NCBI RefSeq assembly: GCF_963678835.1
Contig: NZ_OY787469.1
Location: 744,001 to 808,000 of the forward strand
DNA length: 64,000 nt
Direction of reading: 5' to 3'
Source of the DNA: an uncultured Desulfuromonas sp.
Lineage (GTDB): Bacteria; Desulfobacterota; Desulfuromonadia; Desulfuromonadales; Desulfuromonadaceae
A program made the translations under genes and the position numbers. Positions 16,618-25,562 of this stretch are shown piece after piece; the first letter of the stretch is position 1, and each line of letters starts with the position of its first letter. Under the pieces are notes generated by a model that made no database searches, had not been told where the DNA came from, and saw only the letters and a program-made list of their open reading frames with translations.

Positions 16618-17334
16618 TTACGTGAATGAAATCAGAAAAGAATCGTTTTTGCAGATGGGGTCGATAAAATTTTGTAGCCCCCTGCCTTCAGCCAGCTTTT
16701 CACTCACCTTTAACGTCAGTTCCAGGTCCAGCAAATAAGGCAGATTCCCTGTCACGGCCACACCAAACGCCTCTTTCATCTTTTCCAGACATTCCATCTC
16801 CGCGGCCTGGGCTATCTGTTGCGGCATGGCGAGATAGTGAGTGGGGAAGTTGACGGACTCCTGATCGAGCTGGGCCATGAAGGCTTGTTTCTCTGTACTG
16901 TTGAGTGTGGAGAAATCCAGTGTGCAATAGTGGGGGGCCATGGTGGAGAGCAGGGCGCGGCAGGCCAGGGGGCGGTGTTCATAGACCGAGCAGGCGCCGT
17001 CCGCGTCGAGCAGTGGGCAGGGGCCGACCTGGTCGCGGCTGGCTTTGAGGAAACTTTTCAGGTCACGACTGTCGCGGTCGATCTGTTTGAGTTTTTCGGC
17101 GTGAAGGTGGAGCGCTTCAATCTGGTTGTCGTTCAGGTGTGGGGCCAGGGCTACAGCCTCGGTGAGGGTACAGCGTACGTTTAGAGAGCAGCAGCCCGCG
17201 CAGCTGCGTTTGCAGTGGACGGTGCCGCCTTTGCCGGTGAATTCACCGCTGCACAGGCTGCACAGTTGGTCGAGGAAGCGGTGTTTTTGTTGGGCGTGTT
17301 CGATGAGCGCGGTCCACACGATGTTGGGCTCCAT
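16618..17334 (-). CDS. YkgJ-family cysteine-cluster protein
   Basis: A 238-residue protein of the YkgJ/CxxCxxCC family: CKRSCAGCCSLNVRC near 41-55, GPCPLLDADGACSVYEHRPLACR near 104-126. These cysteines are predicted to bind a metal or Fe-S cluster; function unknown. It is the last gene of a tight minus-strand run with an HD protein (5-base gap) and an MscS channel. Confidence 0.85.
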   Translation of the reverse strand: MEPNIVWTALIEHAQQKHRFLDQLCSLCSGEFTGKGGTVHCKRSCAGCCSLNVRCTLTEAVALAPHLNDNQIEALHLHAEKLKQIDRDSRDLKSFLKASRDQVGPCPLLDADGACSVYEHRPLACRALLSTMAPHYCTLDFSTLNSTEKQAFMAQLDQESVNFPTHYLAMPQQIAQAAEMECLEKMKEAFGVAVTGNLPYLLDLELTLKVSEKLAEGRGLQNFIDPICKNDSFLISFT

Positions 17335-17339
17335 ACGTT

Positions 17340-17750
17340 CTATCTGATGTTGTCGAGTTTGTTAACGATCTGGTCGGCGAGCTTGAGGATTTCCAGCTCA
17401 ACATAGTCGTAGCGTGATTTGGAGTGGTGGTTGCCGACGATCTCGGCGACTTTTTTCGTTTTGTCTGGATCAAAGCCGATTTTCTCTAGCAGCTCCGTGG
17501 CCACGGCCGGGCCGTATTGTTCCTGGGTTTTGCCGTCGTTGTAGCCGAGTTCTGCCTCGGAGGGTTTGATGCCGACATCGTGGAGCACGGCACTGGCCAG
17601 CAGCAGTTCTTCATCGACATGGTCATAGTGGCCGACCAGCAGTTCGGCCTGTTTAAGCACTTCAATGGCGTGGGTGATGCGGCGGTAATCGGTGTCGAAA
17701 AAATCAACCAGCGTCTTGATCAGTTGCCCTTTGAGCTGTTCGTGTTTCAT
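17340..17750 (-). CDS. HD-domain phosphohydrolase
   Basis: A 136-residue HD-superfamily protein with metal ligands His27 (THAIEVL), His57-Asp58 (AVLHDVGI), a further His pair at IVGNHHSKS and the terminal Asp in LADQIVN. The family cleaves phosphate mono- or diesters or nucleotides. Its start lies one base beyond the MscS stop, and the YkgJ gene follows after five bases, so all three are probably translated from one message. Substrate unknown. Confidence 0.85.
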   Translation of the reverse strand: MKHEQLKGQLIKTLVDFFDTDYRRITHAIEVLKQAELLVGHYDHVDEELLLASAVLHDVGIKPSEAELGYNDGKTQEQYGPAVATELLEKIGFDPDKTKKVAEIVGNHHSKSRYDYVELEILKLADQIVNKLDNIR

Positions 17751-17751
17751 G

Positions 17752-18882
17752 TCAGGCGCTCTCCTCGGTGGACGCCAACCGATCCGGGTCGATCAGGCTG
17801 TCGCTGTTGTCGTGGATGTAAATGCTGCGGCTGGGAAAGGCGATCTCCATGTTGAGGCCTTCGAGAATTTCCATGATTTTCAGGCACACGTCTTCGCGGG
17901 CTTCAAGGTAATCGCCCCACACCGTGGTCGTGGTGAAGCAGTAGATCAGGATATCCAGAGACGACGCACCAAAATCGGTAAAGTTGACCAGCATAAAATC
18001 CTGCTGGATGGCCGGATGGTTTTTCAGCATGGTGCGGATGGCGGCCACGGCGTCGCGCATCTGTTGCGGTGTGCTGTCGTAGGTGACGCCGACACTCATC
18101 TTGATGCGCCGTTTGGGCATGCGGCTGTAGTTGTTGAGCGAGGTGTTGGCGATGATGTTGTTGGGCACGGTGATCAGGGTCTTGGCAAAGGTGCGGATTT
18201 TTGTGGAACGGAAGCCGATCTCTTCCACCACGCCTTCAAGGTTATCGGTCTGAATCCAGTCGCCAACCCGGAACGGGCGGTCGAGCAGAATCATGATTGA
18301 GCCGAAAATGTTCGACAGGGTGTCTTTGGCCGCCAGAGCGACGGCGAGACCACCGAGGCCGAGTGACGCAAGCAACCCGGAGATGGAATAACCGAGGTTC
18401 TGGATAATCAACACGCCTGCCAGCACGAAAATAAACAGCCGCGCCGATTTGCGGATAAATGGCAGCAGGTGATCGTCGAGCGGTGAGCCGGTATGATGCG
18501 CCCACTTGGCAATGGTGCATTCGAGAATGTCGACGGCATTGAACAGAATCCAGCCGATATTGAACGTGAACAGTGTCTTGATCAAAGCGTGGCCGAACTG
18601 CTTTAAATCGGTTGGTTCGCTGGGCAGTTGCAACACCTGCAGGGCGATAAACAGCCCGGCGATGAAAACGAGAAATTCCAGGGGGCGTCGCAAACTCTGC
18701 AGCAGCAGATCATCAAAGGTGTTCTCGGTGCGATCCACCAGTGGTGAAATGACGCGGGTTAAAAGGCGACTGAACAAACGCTTGAAAATCAGGCACAGCA
18801 ACACAATGCCCATAGCCAGGGCGTAGCGTTGCAGAGAAATACCAAAATACTCCTGTTGCAGCCAGGTATGGAGTTGCTCCAT
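17752..18882 (-). CDS. Small-conductance mechanosensitive channel (MscS family)
   Basis: The start is placed at ATG 18882 (MEQLHTWLQQ), preceded by GGAGG; the frame extends upstream without support. The 376-residue protein has about four membrane helices followed by the pore-lining TM3 with the Gly/Ala pattern SGLLASLGLGGLAVALAAKD, then the beta domain (ILLDRPFRVGDWIQ, IGFRSTKIRTF, VPNNIIAN) and the C-terminal cage. MscS channels release solutes on hypo-osmotic shock. First gene of an operon with the HD and YkgJ genes. Confidence 0.92.
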   Translation of the reverse strand: MEQLHTWLQQEYFGISLQRYALAMGIVLLCLIFKRLFSRLLTRVISPLVDRTENTFDDLLLQSLRRPLEFLVFIAGLFIALQVLQLPSEPTDLKQFGHALIKTLFTFNIGWILFNAVDILECTIAKWAHHTGSPLDDHLLPFIRKSARLFIFVLAGVLIIQNLGYSISGLLASLGLGGLAVALAAKDTLSNIFGSIMILLDRPFRVGDWIQTDNLEGVVEEIGFRSTKIRTFAKTLITVPNNIIANTSLNNYSRMPKRRIKMSVGVTYDSTPQQMRDAVAAIRTMLKNHPAIQQDFMLVNFTDFGASSLDILIYCFTTTTVWGDYLEAREDVCLKIMEILEGLNMEIAFPSRSIYIHDNSDSLIDPDRLASTEESA

Positions 18883-19103
18883 GGGTGGTCCTCCGGTCGG
18901 GGTGGCAAATGAGGACAGTATAAGGAAGCCATCCGTCAGCGGCAACTGTTTCGAATGATTTGTTGCGTGTCAACGATGTCGTGGCAGCCAGAGGCCAGAA
19001 GTTAACCATGCAGGTGAGGCCTGGAAAAAACTCTGAGCTTTTTATGGGCCGTTCTTATTCTTCTGATTGAGTAAGCCCCATACGTCCTTACCCTCAATGG
19101 AGG

Positions 19104-19304
19104 CTATTTCCCCTGGCGCAGCACTGTGACCGTTTCGCCGCCGATACCCCAGTTGTCGGTATCCACTTCTTCAATGGTGACAACCGTGGTGGCCGGATTT
19201 TTGCCGAGCACATCAACCAGCAGTTGGGTGGCTCCTTTGATCAGCGCGGCTTTCTGTTCTTTGGTGGCTCCTTCGTTGGTGATACGAAAATGGACGTAAG
19301 GCAT
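19104..19304 (-). CDS. 4-oxalocrotonate tautomerase family protein
   Basis: The start at ATG 19304, with AAGGAGG upstream, gives a 66-residue protein beginning Met-Pro. The N-terminal Pro, exposed after Met removal, is the catalytic base in this superfamily (PYVHFRITNEG). The TKEQKAALIKG helix and VTIEEVDTDNWGIGG segment fit the 62-residue 4-OT subunit. Substrate not predictable. It follows the MFS gene by 16 bases in the same direction and is probably co-transcribed. Confidence 0.88.
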   Translation of the reverse strand: MPYVHFRITNEGATKEQKAALIKGATQLLVDVLGKNPATTVVTIEEVDTDNWGIGGETVTVLRQGK

Positions 19305-19320
19305 GTGTGTCCTCCTTGAC

Positions 19321-20508
19321 TCAATTAACAATGGGTGCTGGCGAGAAGTGGTCAAAAATAATGATGACGCCACCACAGACAATACAGCCTGCAGCAATAC
19401 CCAGCGGCAGAAAAAAGCCGGCATGGGTGTCGGCAATCACTCCGGCAACGGCTGGACCGAACATCTGGCCGAGGCTGAACGCTGTGGTCAGAATGGCGGC
19501 GGCGCGCCGTGTATCCGTCGGCCAGCGGCGATTGCCTTCGGCCAGAGTCAAGGCGACGATGCCGAGAAAGGTGGCACCGAAGCTGACCGCTGCGAATAAC
19601 ACCTCGCCAATCGTGGTGGCGTTGATGCTGAACACAATGCCCACGGCCTGTAAAGCGTAGGCTGACAGCAGGGCTTTTTGGTAGCCGATGCGCCGCGCCA
19701 GGAGCGGCCAGATCAAGGTCGATGGGATCGCAGCCACTCCCACGGCAACCCAGCTATACGGAGCAAATCCGGCCAGGCCCGGTGTGTCGGTGATAATGGC
19801 GACGATAAAGGTGGCCGTAACAATGTAACCAAACCCTTCAAGAAAATAGGCAACGGCCAATCGCCACAGCGAATGTTTATGCTTTTGGGAGGCTGCGACG
19901 GGTTGTGTCGATGGGCGGACCTCAATATGTCTGCGACCCACTGCCAGACCCAGCAGGGCCATGCCCAGGGCAAGTCCGCCCATGCCGAGCCAGGTGCCGG
20001 ACCAGCCGTTAATCCGGTCAAGCCACGGCACCAGCAGTCCGCTCAGAGCAATGCCAACGCCGATACCGCTGTAAAGTGCGCCGAGCCATTGGCTGTGACC
20101 ACAACGGATCAGGGTTTCGGCAACTTCTGCAGTAATGACGATAAACAGGATGGCGCTGGTCAATCCGCTGGCAAAACGCATGGCACTCCAGGCGATTTCC
20201 GACGTGGTCAGACCCATGCCCAGGGTGGTGGTAATGCTGATGAACAGCGCTGTGGCCATAAGGGCCCGATTGTTCAACAGGCGTGGTACCAGCATGCACA
20301 GCATTGAACCGCCGAGATAGCCTGCATAGTTGATAGCCGCCAGACCGCCGGCCAAGCTGTTGCTGATGTCGAGGTCGCGTTGCATCAACGGCAGAATCGG
20401 GGTGTAGGCAAAGCGGGCAATGCCCATGGCCACCACCATGCCGAGCATGCCGCCGAGCAAGACGGCCAAGGCTGTCTGGTTGTTGGGCTGATTCTCCATG
20501 TTTGACAT
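19321..20508 (-). CDS. YbfB/YjiJ-family MFS transporter
   Basis: A 395-residue, 12-helix major facilitator. The opening ALAVLLGGMLGMVVAMGIARF and YTPILPLMQ with YAGYLGGSML is the YbfB/YjiJ signature. The substrate is unknown for this family. The gene is divergent from a LysR regulator at 20578 (69-base gap) and upstream of a tautomerase, so LysR control of uptake or efflux of a small organic acid or aromatic compound is a reasonable guess only. Confidence 0.88.
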   Translation of the reverse strand: MSNMENQPNNQTALAVLLGGMLGMVVAMGIARFAYTPILPLMQRDLDISNSLAGGLAAINYAGYLGGSMLCMLVPRLLNNRALMATALFISITTTLGMGLTTSEIAWSAMRFASGLTSAILFIVITAEVAETLIRCGHSQWLGALYSGIGVGIALSGLLVPWLDRINGWSGTWLGMGGLALGMALLGLAVGRRHIEVRPSTQPVAASQKHKHSLWRLAVAYFLEGFGYIVTATFIVAIITDTPGLAGFAPYSWVAVGVAAIPSTLIWPLLARRIGYQKALLSAYALQAVGIVFSINATTIGEVLFAAVSFGATFLGIVALTLAEGNRRWPTDTRRAAAILTTAFSLGQMFGPAVAGVIADTHAGFFLPLGIAAGCIVCGGVIIIFDHFSPAPIVN

Positions 20509-20567
20509 TCTACGGTGCTGAAAATATCATATCAAGTGAAAGGTGAAGATATAAACCATTAGTAAAA

Positions 20568-20577
20568 GTGATATCAC
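20568..20577. promoter_or_regulatory. Palindrome abutting the LysR start codon
   Basis: GTGATATCAC is a perfect 10-bp palindrome immediately before the ATG of the LysR gene, in the 69-base divergent gap with the MFS gene. It occupies the place of a ribosome-binding site and could be the operator for self-repression; related ATATC motifs lie at 20523-20532. Confidence 0.35.
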
Positions 20578-21438
20578 ATGGAGATCAGCGAACTGAAAAT
20601 CTTTCTGGCTGTGGCTCGGCAGGGGAGTATCTCCCGCGCTGCCGAAGAGTTGAACTACGTGCAGTCCAATGTAACGACACGGATTAAACAACTCGAAGAG
20701 CGCCTCGGTCGTCCTCTGTTTCATCGCAAAAGCAAAGGGGTGTGTCTCACCGCTTCGGGGCTGATATTGTGCGATTATGCGCAGCGGATCATTCAATTGA
20801 CCGGCGAAGCACACGATGCCCTGAGCGAGAACGCCGTGCCGCAAGGACCATTGGCCATCAGCTCCATGGAAACGACGGCAGCAGTGCGTCTGCCGAGCTT
20901 GCTGGCCGATTATCATCGCCGTTATCCTCAGGTTGCCCTCAATCTGGTCTCGGCGCCTTCGGCGGACTCGTTGAAAAAGCTGCTTGATTATCAGGTGGAC
21001 GGCGCATTTATCGCCGGTGAAGTTGACCCGCAGGCCGTCGAATCGTGCGAAGTCTTTGAAGAGGAGCTGGTGCTGGTGGCACCGTTGGACATTGACCCCT
21101 TCACCATGGAGAGTCAGAAAATTCTGGTGTTTCGTTCCGGCTGTTCTTATCGGGCGCGGCTGGAAAACTGGTTGCGACAGAACGGCCGTTTGGGGTACCA
21201 CAGTGTCGAACTGGGTTCCATCGAAGGGATTCTTGCCTGCGTGGCGGCCGGGATGGGGATCAGCTTGTTGCCCCGATCCGTGGTTGAGCGGCCTCACCTG
21301 ATGCCGAACTGTGCCCTGCATCAGTTGCCGCAGCCGGTCAGCATGATGACGACCCGCTTTGTCTGGCGACGCCATGAAAAACCGAGTAAGGCCTTGCAGG
21401 TGTTTCGCGAATTGTTGCCGGGATTGCAAGAGGGGTGA
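20578..21438 (+). CDS. LysR-family transcriptional regulator
   Basis: A 286-residue LysR protein: N-terminal wHTH (FLAVARQGSISRAAEELNY, then VTTRIKQLEERLGRPLFHR) and a C-terminal periplasmic-binding-like effector domain. No good Shine-Dalgarno precedes the ATG; a GTGATATCAC palindrome lies there instead. Divergent orientation to the MFS-tautomerase pair makes it the likely regulator of that pair. Confidence 0.9.
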   Translation: MEISELKIFLAVARQGSISRAAEELNYVQSNVTTRIKQLEERLGRPLFHRKSKGVCLTASGLILCDYAQRIIQLTGEAHDALSENAVPQGPLAISSMETTAAVRLPSLLADYHRRYPQVALNLVSAPSADSLKKLLDYQVDGAFIAGEVDPQAVESCEVFEEELVLVAPLDIDPFTMESQKILVFRSGCSYRARLENWLRQNGRLGYHSVELGSIEGILACVAAGMGISLLPRSVVERPHLMPNCALHQLPQPVSMMTTRFVWRRHEKPSKALQVFRELLPGLQEG

Positions 21439-21529
21439 AGTGGTTTTTATTCGCGAATTCAGGATGTTTGCAGTAAGATTACCCCGTTATATGATGTCGC
21501 AACGCGTAAGGAGATAACAGGAGATCGCC

Positions 21530-22117
21530 ATGGAAGAAAGTCCGCTACGCCAATTTGCCGATAAAGCCCGTGCGTTGGGAATGGATGATGCCCGTTGTGT
21601 TGGTGTGCTGGAATTACCCATTGATCCGACACTGACGGATTATTGTCTGGAGTGTGGTGCTTACGGTGAATCCGCCCTGTGTCCACCACACCGTGGTGCC
21701 ATTGTTGATGTGCCGAAATTGCTGGCTGGTTATGAGTGGGCGGTGGTGTTCAAGCGCGACCTGCCGGTGGTTGATCTGCAAAGCCAGGAATACCACGAGG
21801 TGGCGCGGCAGATTCATGTCGTGGCGGCGCAACTGGAAAAGTGGGGGCGCATGCGCGGTTTCAAAGCGGCCGGACTCGCCGCAGGCTCATGCAAGCGGTT
21901 GTTTTGTGCCAGCAGTGACGCCTGTCAGGCGCTGGAGCCGGGTGGCGTGTGTCGTTTTCCTCAATGGTCGCGGTTGTCGTTGTCGGCTCTGGGCGTCAAT
22001 GTGTTTGCGTTGTGTGACAAAATCGGTTGGCCGATTAAAAAGGTCACCCGTGACAGCAGCCATCCGTCCGACGCTATGGGCGTGCTGGTTGGTATCCTGC
22101 TGGTGGGACGCGAATAA
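21530..22117 (+). CDS. DUF2284 metal-binding protein
   Basis: A 195-residue Cys-rich protein with YCLECGAYGESALCPPH (about 43-59) and later LAAGSCKRLFCASSDACQALEPGGVCRFP clusters, split here by ordinary residues, matching DUF2284 predicted metal-binding proteins. These are common in anaerobes; their function is unknown, possibly a corrinoid or Fe-S related role. GGAGATCGCC precedes the ATG. Transcription ends at the hairpins at 22143-22216. Confidence 0.82.
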   Translation: MEESPLRQFADKARALGMDDARCVGVLELPIDPTLTDYCLECGAYGESALCPPHRGAIVDVPKLLAGYEWAVVFKRDLPVVDLQSQEYHEVARQIHVVAAQLEKWGRMRGFKAAGLAAGSCKRLFCASSDACQALEPGGVCRFPQWSRLSLSALGVNVFALCDKIGWPIKKVTRDSSHPSDAMGVLVGILLVGRE

Positions 22118-22142
22118 TCTGCTCAATCGTGGGAAGAGCGCA

Positions 22143-22175
22143 CCAACCACAGAGAGAGGACCCCTCTGTGGTTGG
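22143..22175 (+). terminator. Strong 12-bp hairpin after the DUF2284 gene
   Basis: Perfect 12-bp arms (22143-22154 and 22164-22175) with a 9-base loop lie 25 bases after the DUF2284 stop. A second hairpin follows at 22193-22216. Confidence 0.6.
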
Positions 22176-22192
22176 ACCGTCGTCAGATCGAT

Positions 22193-22216
22193 GCGAAGCC
22201 CCGGATGGGGCTTCGC
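22193..22216. terminator. Second hairpin between convergent genes
   Basis: A 10-bp perfect stem (22193-22202 with 22207-22216) with GGAT loop, followed on the plus strand by TTATTTC. It touches the stop codon of the minus-strand symporter and probably serves both convergent genes. Confidence 0.7.
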
Positions 22217-23833
22217 TTATTTCATGTTGTGGAAACAGCGCTCAATATGCTGTTTTGAATAGCTCTTGTTTCGTTTAAGGTTGAACAGGATTGTCACCAG
22301 GGCAGAAGCGGGTAAGGCAATCACCAGTGGGTCAACAACGGCCCACAGGGTCCCGGCTCCCAGAGAGTCAACGCCGAACAGGGCGTTGCACACCATCAGG
22401 GGTTTGGACTCCTTAGCGTGGACAAAAAACAGCCAGAACAGGCTGATGGTTGTGCCGGTAAAAAAACATGCCCAGGCGCTCAGGCGGCTCATGTTGCGGA
22501 AATAAAGCGCCCCGAAATACATCGGCAGAAACGCCGCCGCGCAGATGCCGAAGAAGATCGCTGTTCCCCGCGCAATGATGGCCGTTCCCCCCTCAAAAAA
22601 TGTCGGCAGAGCCCAGGCGAGAAAGTAGCTGATAAGGATGGCGAATAAAATGCCCACCTTGGTCAGGATGACGCTATTACCGCTGCGACCCAGAGCTTTT
22701 TCGTAAATATCTCGGCCAAGGGCTGTGCCCATGGCGTGAAACTGGGAACTCAGGGTGCTCATGGCTGCAGAGAGCAGGGTGATCATGAACACAGCGGTGA
22801 ACCATTGCGGCATGGATGCACTGATGTACAACGGGATGATCTCGGCAACATTCTTGCCCGCGGCGATCAGGGCAATCTGCCCGGCGGTGTCCGGATTTTC
22901 GTAGAAGAAAAACACGTTGGCCAGTGCGCCGATGGCAAAAGAGACGCCAACGACAATGAGGACAAAGATGCCGCCGATCAGCACGGCGCGGTTGAGTTCA
23001 CGATTGCTTTTCACCGTCATGAACCGCACGATCAACTGAGGCTGGGCAAGGACGCCGATGCCGACCCCGAGAACAATGGTGGTGACGACAATCAGCCAGT
23101 ATTCGCTGCCGAATTCGGGAAAGCTGGTCCAGCCGGTGTGGCCTTTGGCACCGAAGATCTTGATGGCGATCTCCTGCATGTCGGTCAGGCGCTGGTGGGC
23201 GGTGATGAAGCCACCGAGTTTGTGATAGGTGGCGACAAGCAGAGACACCATGCCGATAAACATCATGCTGCCCTGAAAAGCATCGGAGTACATGACCGCC
23301 TTGAGTCCACCCATGATGACATAGACGGCGACGAAGATGGTCAGGAAGAACAGAGCCACGTTGTAATTGATGGCCAGAATCTGGGCGATGAACTTGGCGC
23401 CACCCATGAGAACCACGCTGGCGTAAAGCGGCATGGCCATGAAAATCAACAGGCCGGTCGCACCCTGCAGGCGGGTTGACTCAAAACGGCGGCCAAGAAA
23501 TTCCGGAAAGGTGTGGGCGTTGAGGTTCAACCCCATCACCCGGGTGCGACGACCGAAAAAAACAAAGGCGATAAAGACGCCGACAAACACGGTAAGAAAG
23601 GTCAGCCACTGCAGGCTCATGCCGAAAACGGCTGCCGCGCCGCCAAAGCCGATGATGGCCGAGGTGCTGACGAAGGTTGCACCGTAGGATAACGCCATGA
23701 CAAAGGGGTGGATCTGACGACCGGCGACCAGGTAGTCGGCGGTGTTATTGGTTTTCTTCCACGCCTGAAGCGATAAAATGGCAATAATGGTCAGATAAAC
23801 GACGACAACGGTGGTCAGTAATGGGATGCTCAT
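22217..23833 (-). CDS. Sodium:solute symporter
   Basis: A 538-residue SSS-family transporter with 12-13 helices: DYLVAGRQIHPFVMALSYGATFVSTSAIIGFGG early, VYVIMGGLKAVMYSDAFQG in the middle, and FMITLLSAAMSTLSSQFHAMGT at the sodium site, each shown here as separate pieces. The family moves sugars, amino acids or carboxylates with sodium. Acetate or another short-chain acid is plausible for this kind of organism but is not shown by sequence. A 58-residue accessory gene lies just upstream, and a LysR gene is divergent. Confidence 0.9.
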   Translation of the reverse strand: MSIPLLTTVVVVYLTIIAILSLQAWKKTNNTADYLVAGRQIHPFVMALSYGATFVSTSAIIGFGGAAAVFGMSLQWLTFLTVFVGVFIAFVFFGRRTRVMGLNLNAHTFPEFLGRRFESTRLQGATGLLIFMAMPLYASVVLMGGAKFIAQILAINYNVALFFLTIFVAVYVIMGGLKAVMYSDAFQGSMMFIGMVSLLVATYHKLGGFITAHQRLTDMQEIAIKIFGAKGHTGWTSFPEFGSEYWLIVVTTIVLGVGIGVLAQPQLIVRFMTVKSNRELNRAVLIGGIFVLIVVGVSFAIGALANVFFFYENPDTAGQIALIAAGKNVAEIIPLYISASMPQWFTAVFMITLLSAAMSTLSSQFHAMGTALGRDIYEKALGRSGNSVILTKVGILFAILISYFLAWALPTFFEGGTAIIARGTAIFFGICAAAFLPMYFGALYFRNMSRLSAWACFFTGTTISLFWLFFVHAKESKPLMVCNALFGVDSLGAGTLWAVVDPLVIALPASALVTILFNLKRNKSYSKQHIERCFHNMK

Positions 23834-23860
23834 GTAGGATGTTCCTGTTATTGCAGTGAG

Positions 23861-24037
23861 TTAAAGTTGTTCCTCGACGTGTTTTTCTTCCTCGTTCCAC
23901 TGTTGTTCCTGGGAGAGCTCTTCGTCGGTTATGTAGCCTTTGTTCCAATTGAGCAGGCCGTAAATAATGCACAGTACCGTGCTGAGCAGGGTGAGGATCA
24001 TGCCCAGGGGAACAAGTGTCCCTTCGAGTCCTAGCAT
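23861..24037 (-). CDS. Symporter small accessory protein
   Basis: A 58-residue protein found by reading the minus strand from ATG 24037, with AAAGGAG eight bases upstream. It has one membrane helix (VPLGMILTLLSTVLCIIYGL), then NWNKGYITDEELSQEQQW and an acidic tail. It sits 27 bases upstream of the symporter. Small single-helix partners of this kind accompany SSS transporters in several anaerobes and are needed for activity in characterised two-subunit carriers; the role here is inferred from position and shape. Confidence 0.85.
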   Translation of the reverse strand: MLGLEGTLVPLGMILTLLSTVLCIIYGLLNWNKGYITDEELSQEQQWNEEEKHVEEQL

Positions 24038-24160
24038 GGCAAATACTCCTTTGTGATTAGGTTGATCGAATTTCCCATATGTTTAGAAATAGGCGGTTTT
24101 TTCGTAACTGGTTATTTCTACAGATTTATTTCTATTTCAACAAATTGATTGTTTAGCAGG

Positions 24161-24185
24161 AAGCGTTCGAAAAAATCGAACGCTT
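24161..24185 (+). promoter_or_regulatory. Hairpin abutting the LysR ribosome-binding site
   Basis: AAGCGTTCGA and TCGAACGCTT form a perfect 10-bp stem with a five-A loop. It ends directly before GAGGTGG, the Shine-Dalgarno of the LysR gene starting at 24201. It could act as an operator for the regulator or as a leader structure affecting translation. Confidence 0.5.
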
Positions 24186-24200
24186 GAGGTGGATAGCAGG

Positions 24201-25115
24201 ATGGAACTTTATCAGTTACAGTCGTTTGCCGTGATTGCCCAGACCAAGAATCTGACCCGCGCAGCAGAAACCCTCAACCTCAGTCAGTCGGCATTGTCCA
24301 GCCAGCTCAAAGGTCTGGAGGAAGATCTCGGCGTTGTCCTGTTCAAGCGGGGGGCGCGTGGTATGCGCCTGACCTTGCAGGGGGAGCAGTTGCTCGATGA
24401 GGCCAACCAGGTGCTCAGTTCGGTGCGTCAGTTGCGCGAACAGGCCCATGCTTTGCATCAGGGCGGCGGTGAAGTGGTGACGCTGGGATTGAATGCCAGT
24501 CCATCCTTTTTGCGCATTGCCTCGATTTCCCGGCGACTTAGCCAGTTGCACGGCGAGGTGCGGCCGGTGTTCCAGACCAGTCAAACCGTAAACACGGCGC
24601 GCATGTTGCGCGAAGGGCAGATCGATGTTGGTTTTCATTACGGCCGCATGCGGGAGCGCGATATTGTTCATCAAGTGCTGGCCGAAGTGCGGGTGTGCGT
24701 GGTGATTCCGACGCGTCTGACCGAGGATGTCGACAGTCTGGATTGGACGCAGGTGGCAGCATTGCCGTGGATCTGGGTCGGTAACGATTGTCCGTTTTAC
24801 ACCATGCTGATGGAGCGTATTGAGCGACAGCTATTGCCGCGCCAGGTGGTGACCACGGTGGATGAGCAGATCGTGCGCGAACTGGTGGCCGATGGTCAGG
24901 GCGTGGCCATGATGCGTGAAGATGAGGCCATGCCGCTGGTGCAGCGCGGTCGGGTGAAAATCTGGGAACCGGGTTGGTTGACCCTGCCGTTGGGGTTGGC
25001 GTGGCTGAGTAAAAATTCCGGCCAGGATCGCATCCGTTCCATGGTCAGTGTCATCCAGGATGTCTGGCAGACCGAGCAGTCCGTGGAAGAGAGCGAGACG
25101 CCTTACTGGTTGTGA
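24201..25115 (+). CDS. LysR-family transcriptional regulator
   Basis: The start is ATG 24201 (MELYQLQSF) rather than the GTG 12 bases earlier, because GAGGTGG lies 8 bases before it. The 304-residue LysR protein has wHTH QLQSFAVIAQTKNLTRAAET and LSQSALSSQLKGLEEDLG, then the effector domain. It is divergent from the symporter pair (163-base gap containing several GAAATA motifs), which is its probable target. Confidence 0.9.
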   Translation: MELYQLQSFAVIAQTKNLTRAAETLNLSQSALSSQLKGLEEDLGVVLFKRGARGMRLTLQGEQLLDEANQVLSSVRQLREQAHALHQGGGEVVTLGLNASPSFLRIASISRRLSQLHGEVRPVFQTSQTVNTARMLREGQIDVGFHYGRMRERDIVHQVLAEVRVCVVIPTRLTEDVDSLDWTQVAALPWIWVGNDCPFYTMLMERIERQLLPRQVVTTVDEQIVRELVADGQGVAMMREDEAMPLVQRGRVKIWEPGWLTLPLGLAWLSKNSGQDRIRSMVSVIQDVWQTEQSVEESETPYWL

Positions 25116-25138
25116 TCAGCGTCAGTGAGAAATTCGTG

Positions 25139-25426
25139 TTAAGACACTGAACAACTGGACGGCGAGCCCCCTTCAACCGTAATGCCGAGTTTGTTCAGCG
25201 TTGTGATCAGGTCGGAGACGGTATAGCCTTCTCCAAAACAACCGCAGTCGCTGTAAGGATCAAGTTCACTCAATTGCTCGATAAGGCGGCGCACGAGGTC
25301 CGTTTGCTGTTGATAGCGTTCCGCCTGGTTAGCCACCTGTTGCAAGGGGGCAACCAGATAGTCGGGCAGTTCGCCCTGTTCGTTTTCATGCCGAATGGCT
25401 GCGGCCAGTTGTTCAAACAGTTCCAT
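25139..25426 (-). CDS. Hypothetical protein with Cys-rich C-terminus
   Basis: The start at ATG 25426 has CAGGAGGGG upstream. The 95-residue protein is helical and acidic (MELFEQLAAAIRHENEQGEL), with DPYSDCGCFGEG in the middle and a SPSSCSVS tail. No family recognised. It stands alone, divergent from the rhodanese gene. Confidence 0.7.
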   Translation of the reverse strand: MELFEQLAAAIRHENEQGELPDYLVAPLQQVANQAERYQQQTDLVRRLIEQLSELDPYSDCGCFGEGYTVSDLITTLNKLGITVEGGSPSSCSVS

Positions 25427-25562
25427 TTTCCCCTCCTGTTTATAAAATAACCCTATCCCCAGCTTGCCGCACGAACGGCCATTTTGCAATGCTGTTGCCC
25501 TCTATTGTTTTGTCGTGCGCCGTGCTATGCTGCGCGGCATGTTTTACAGACAAGGAGAGAGT

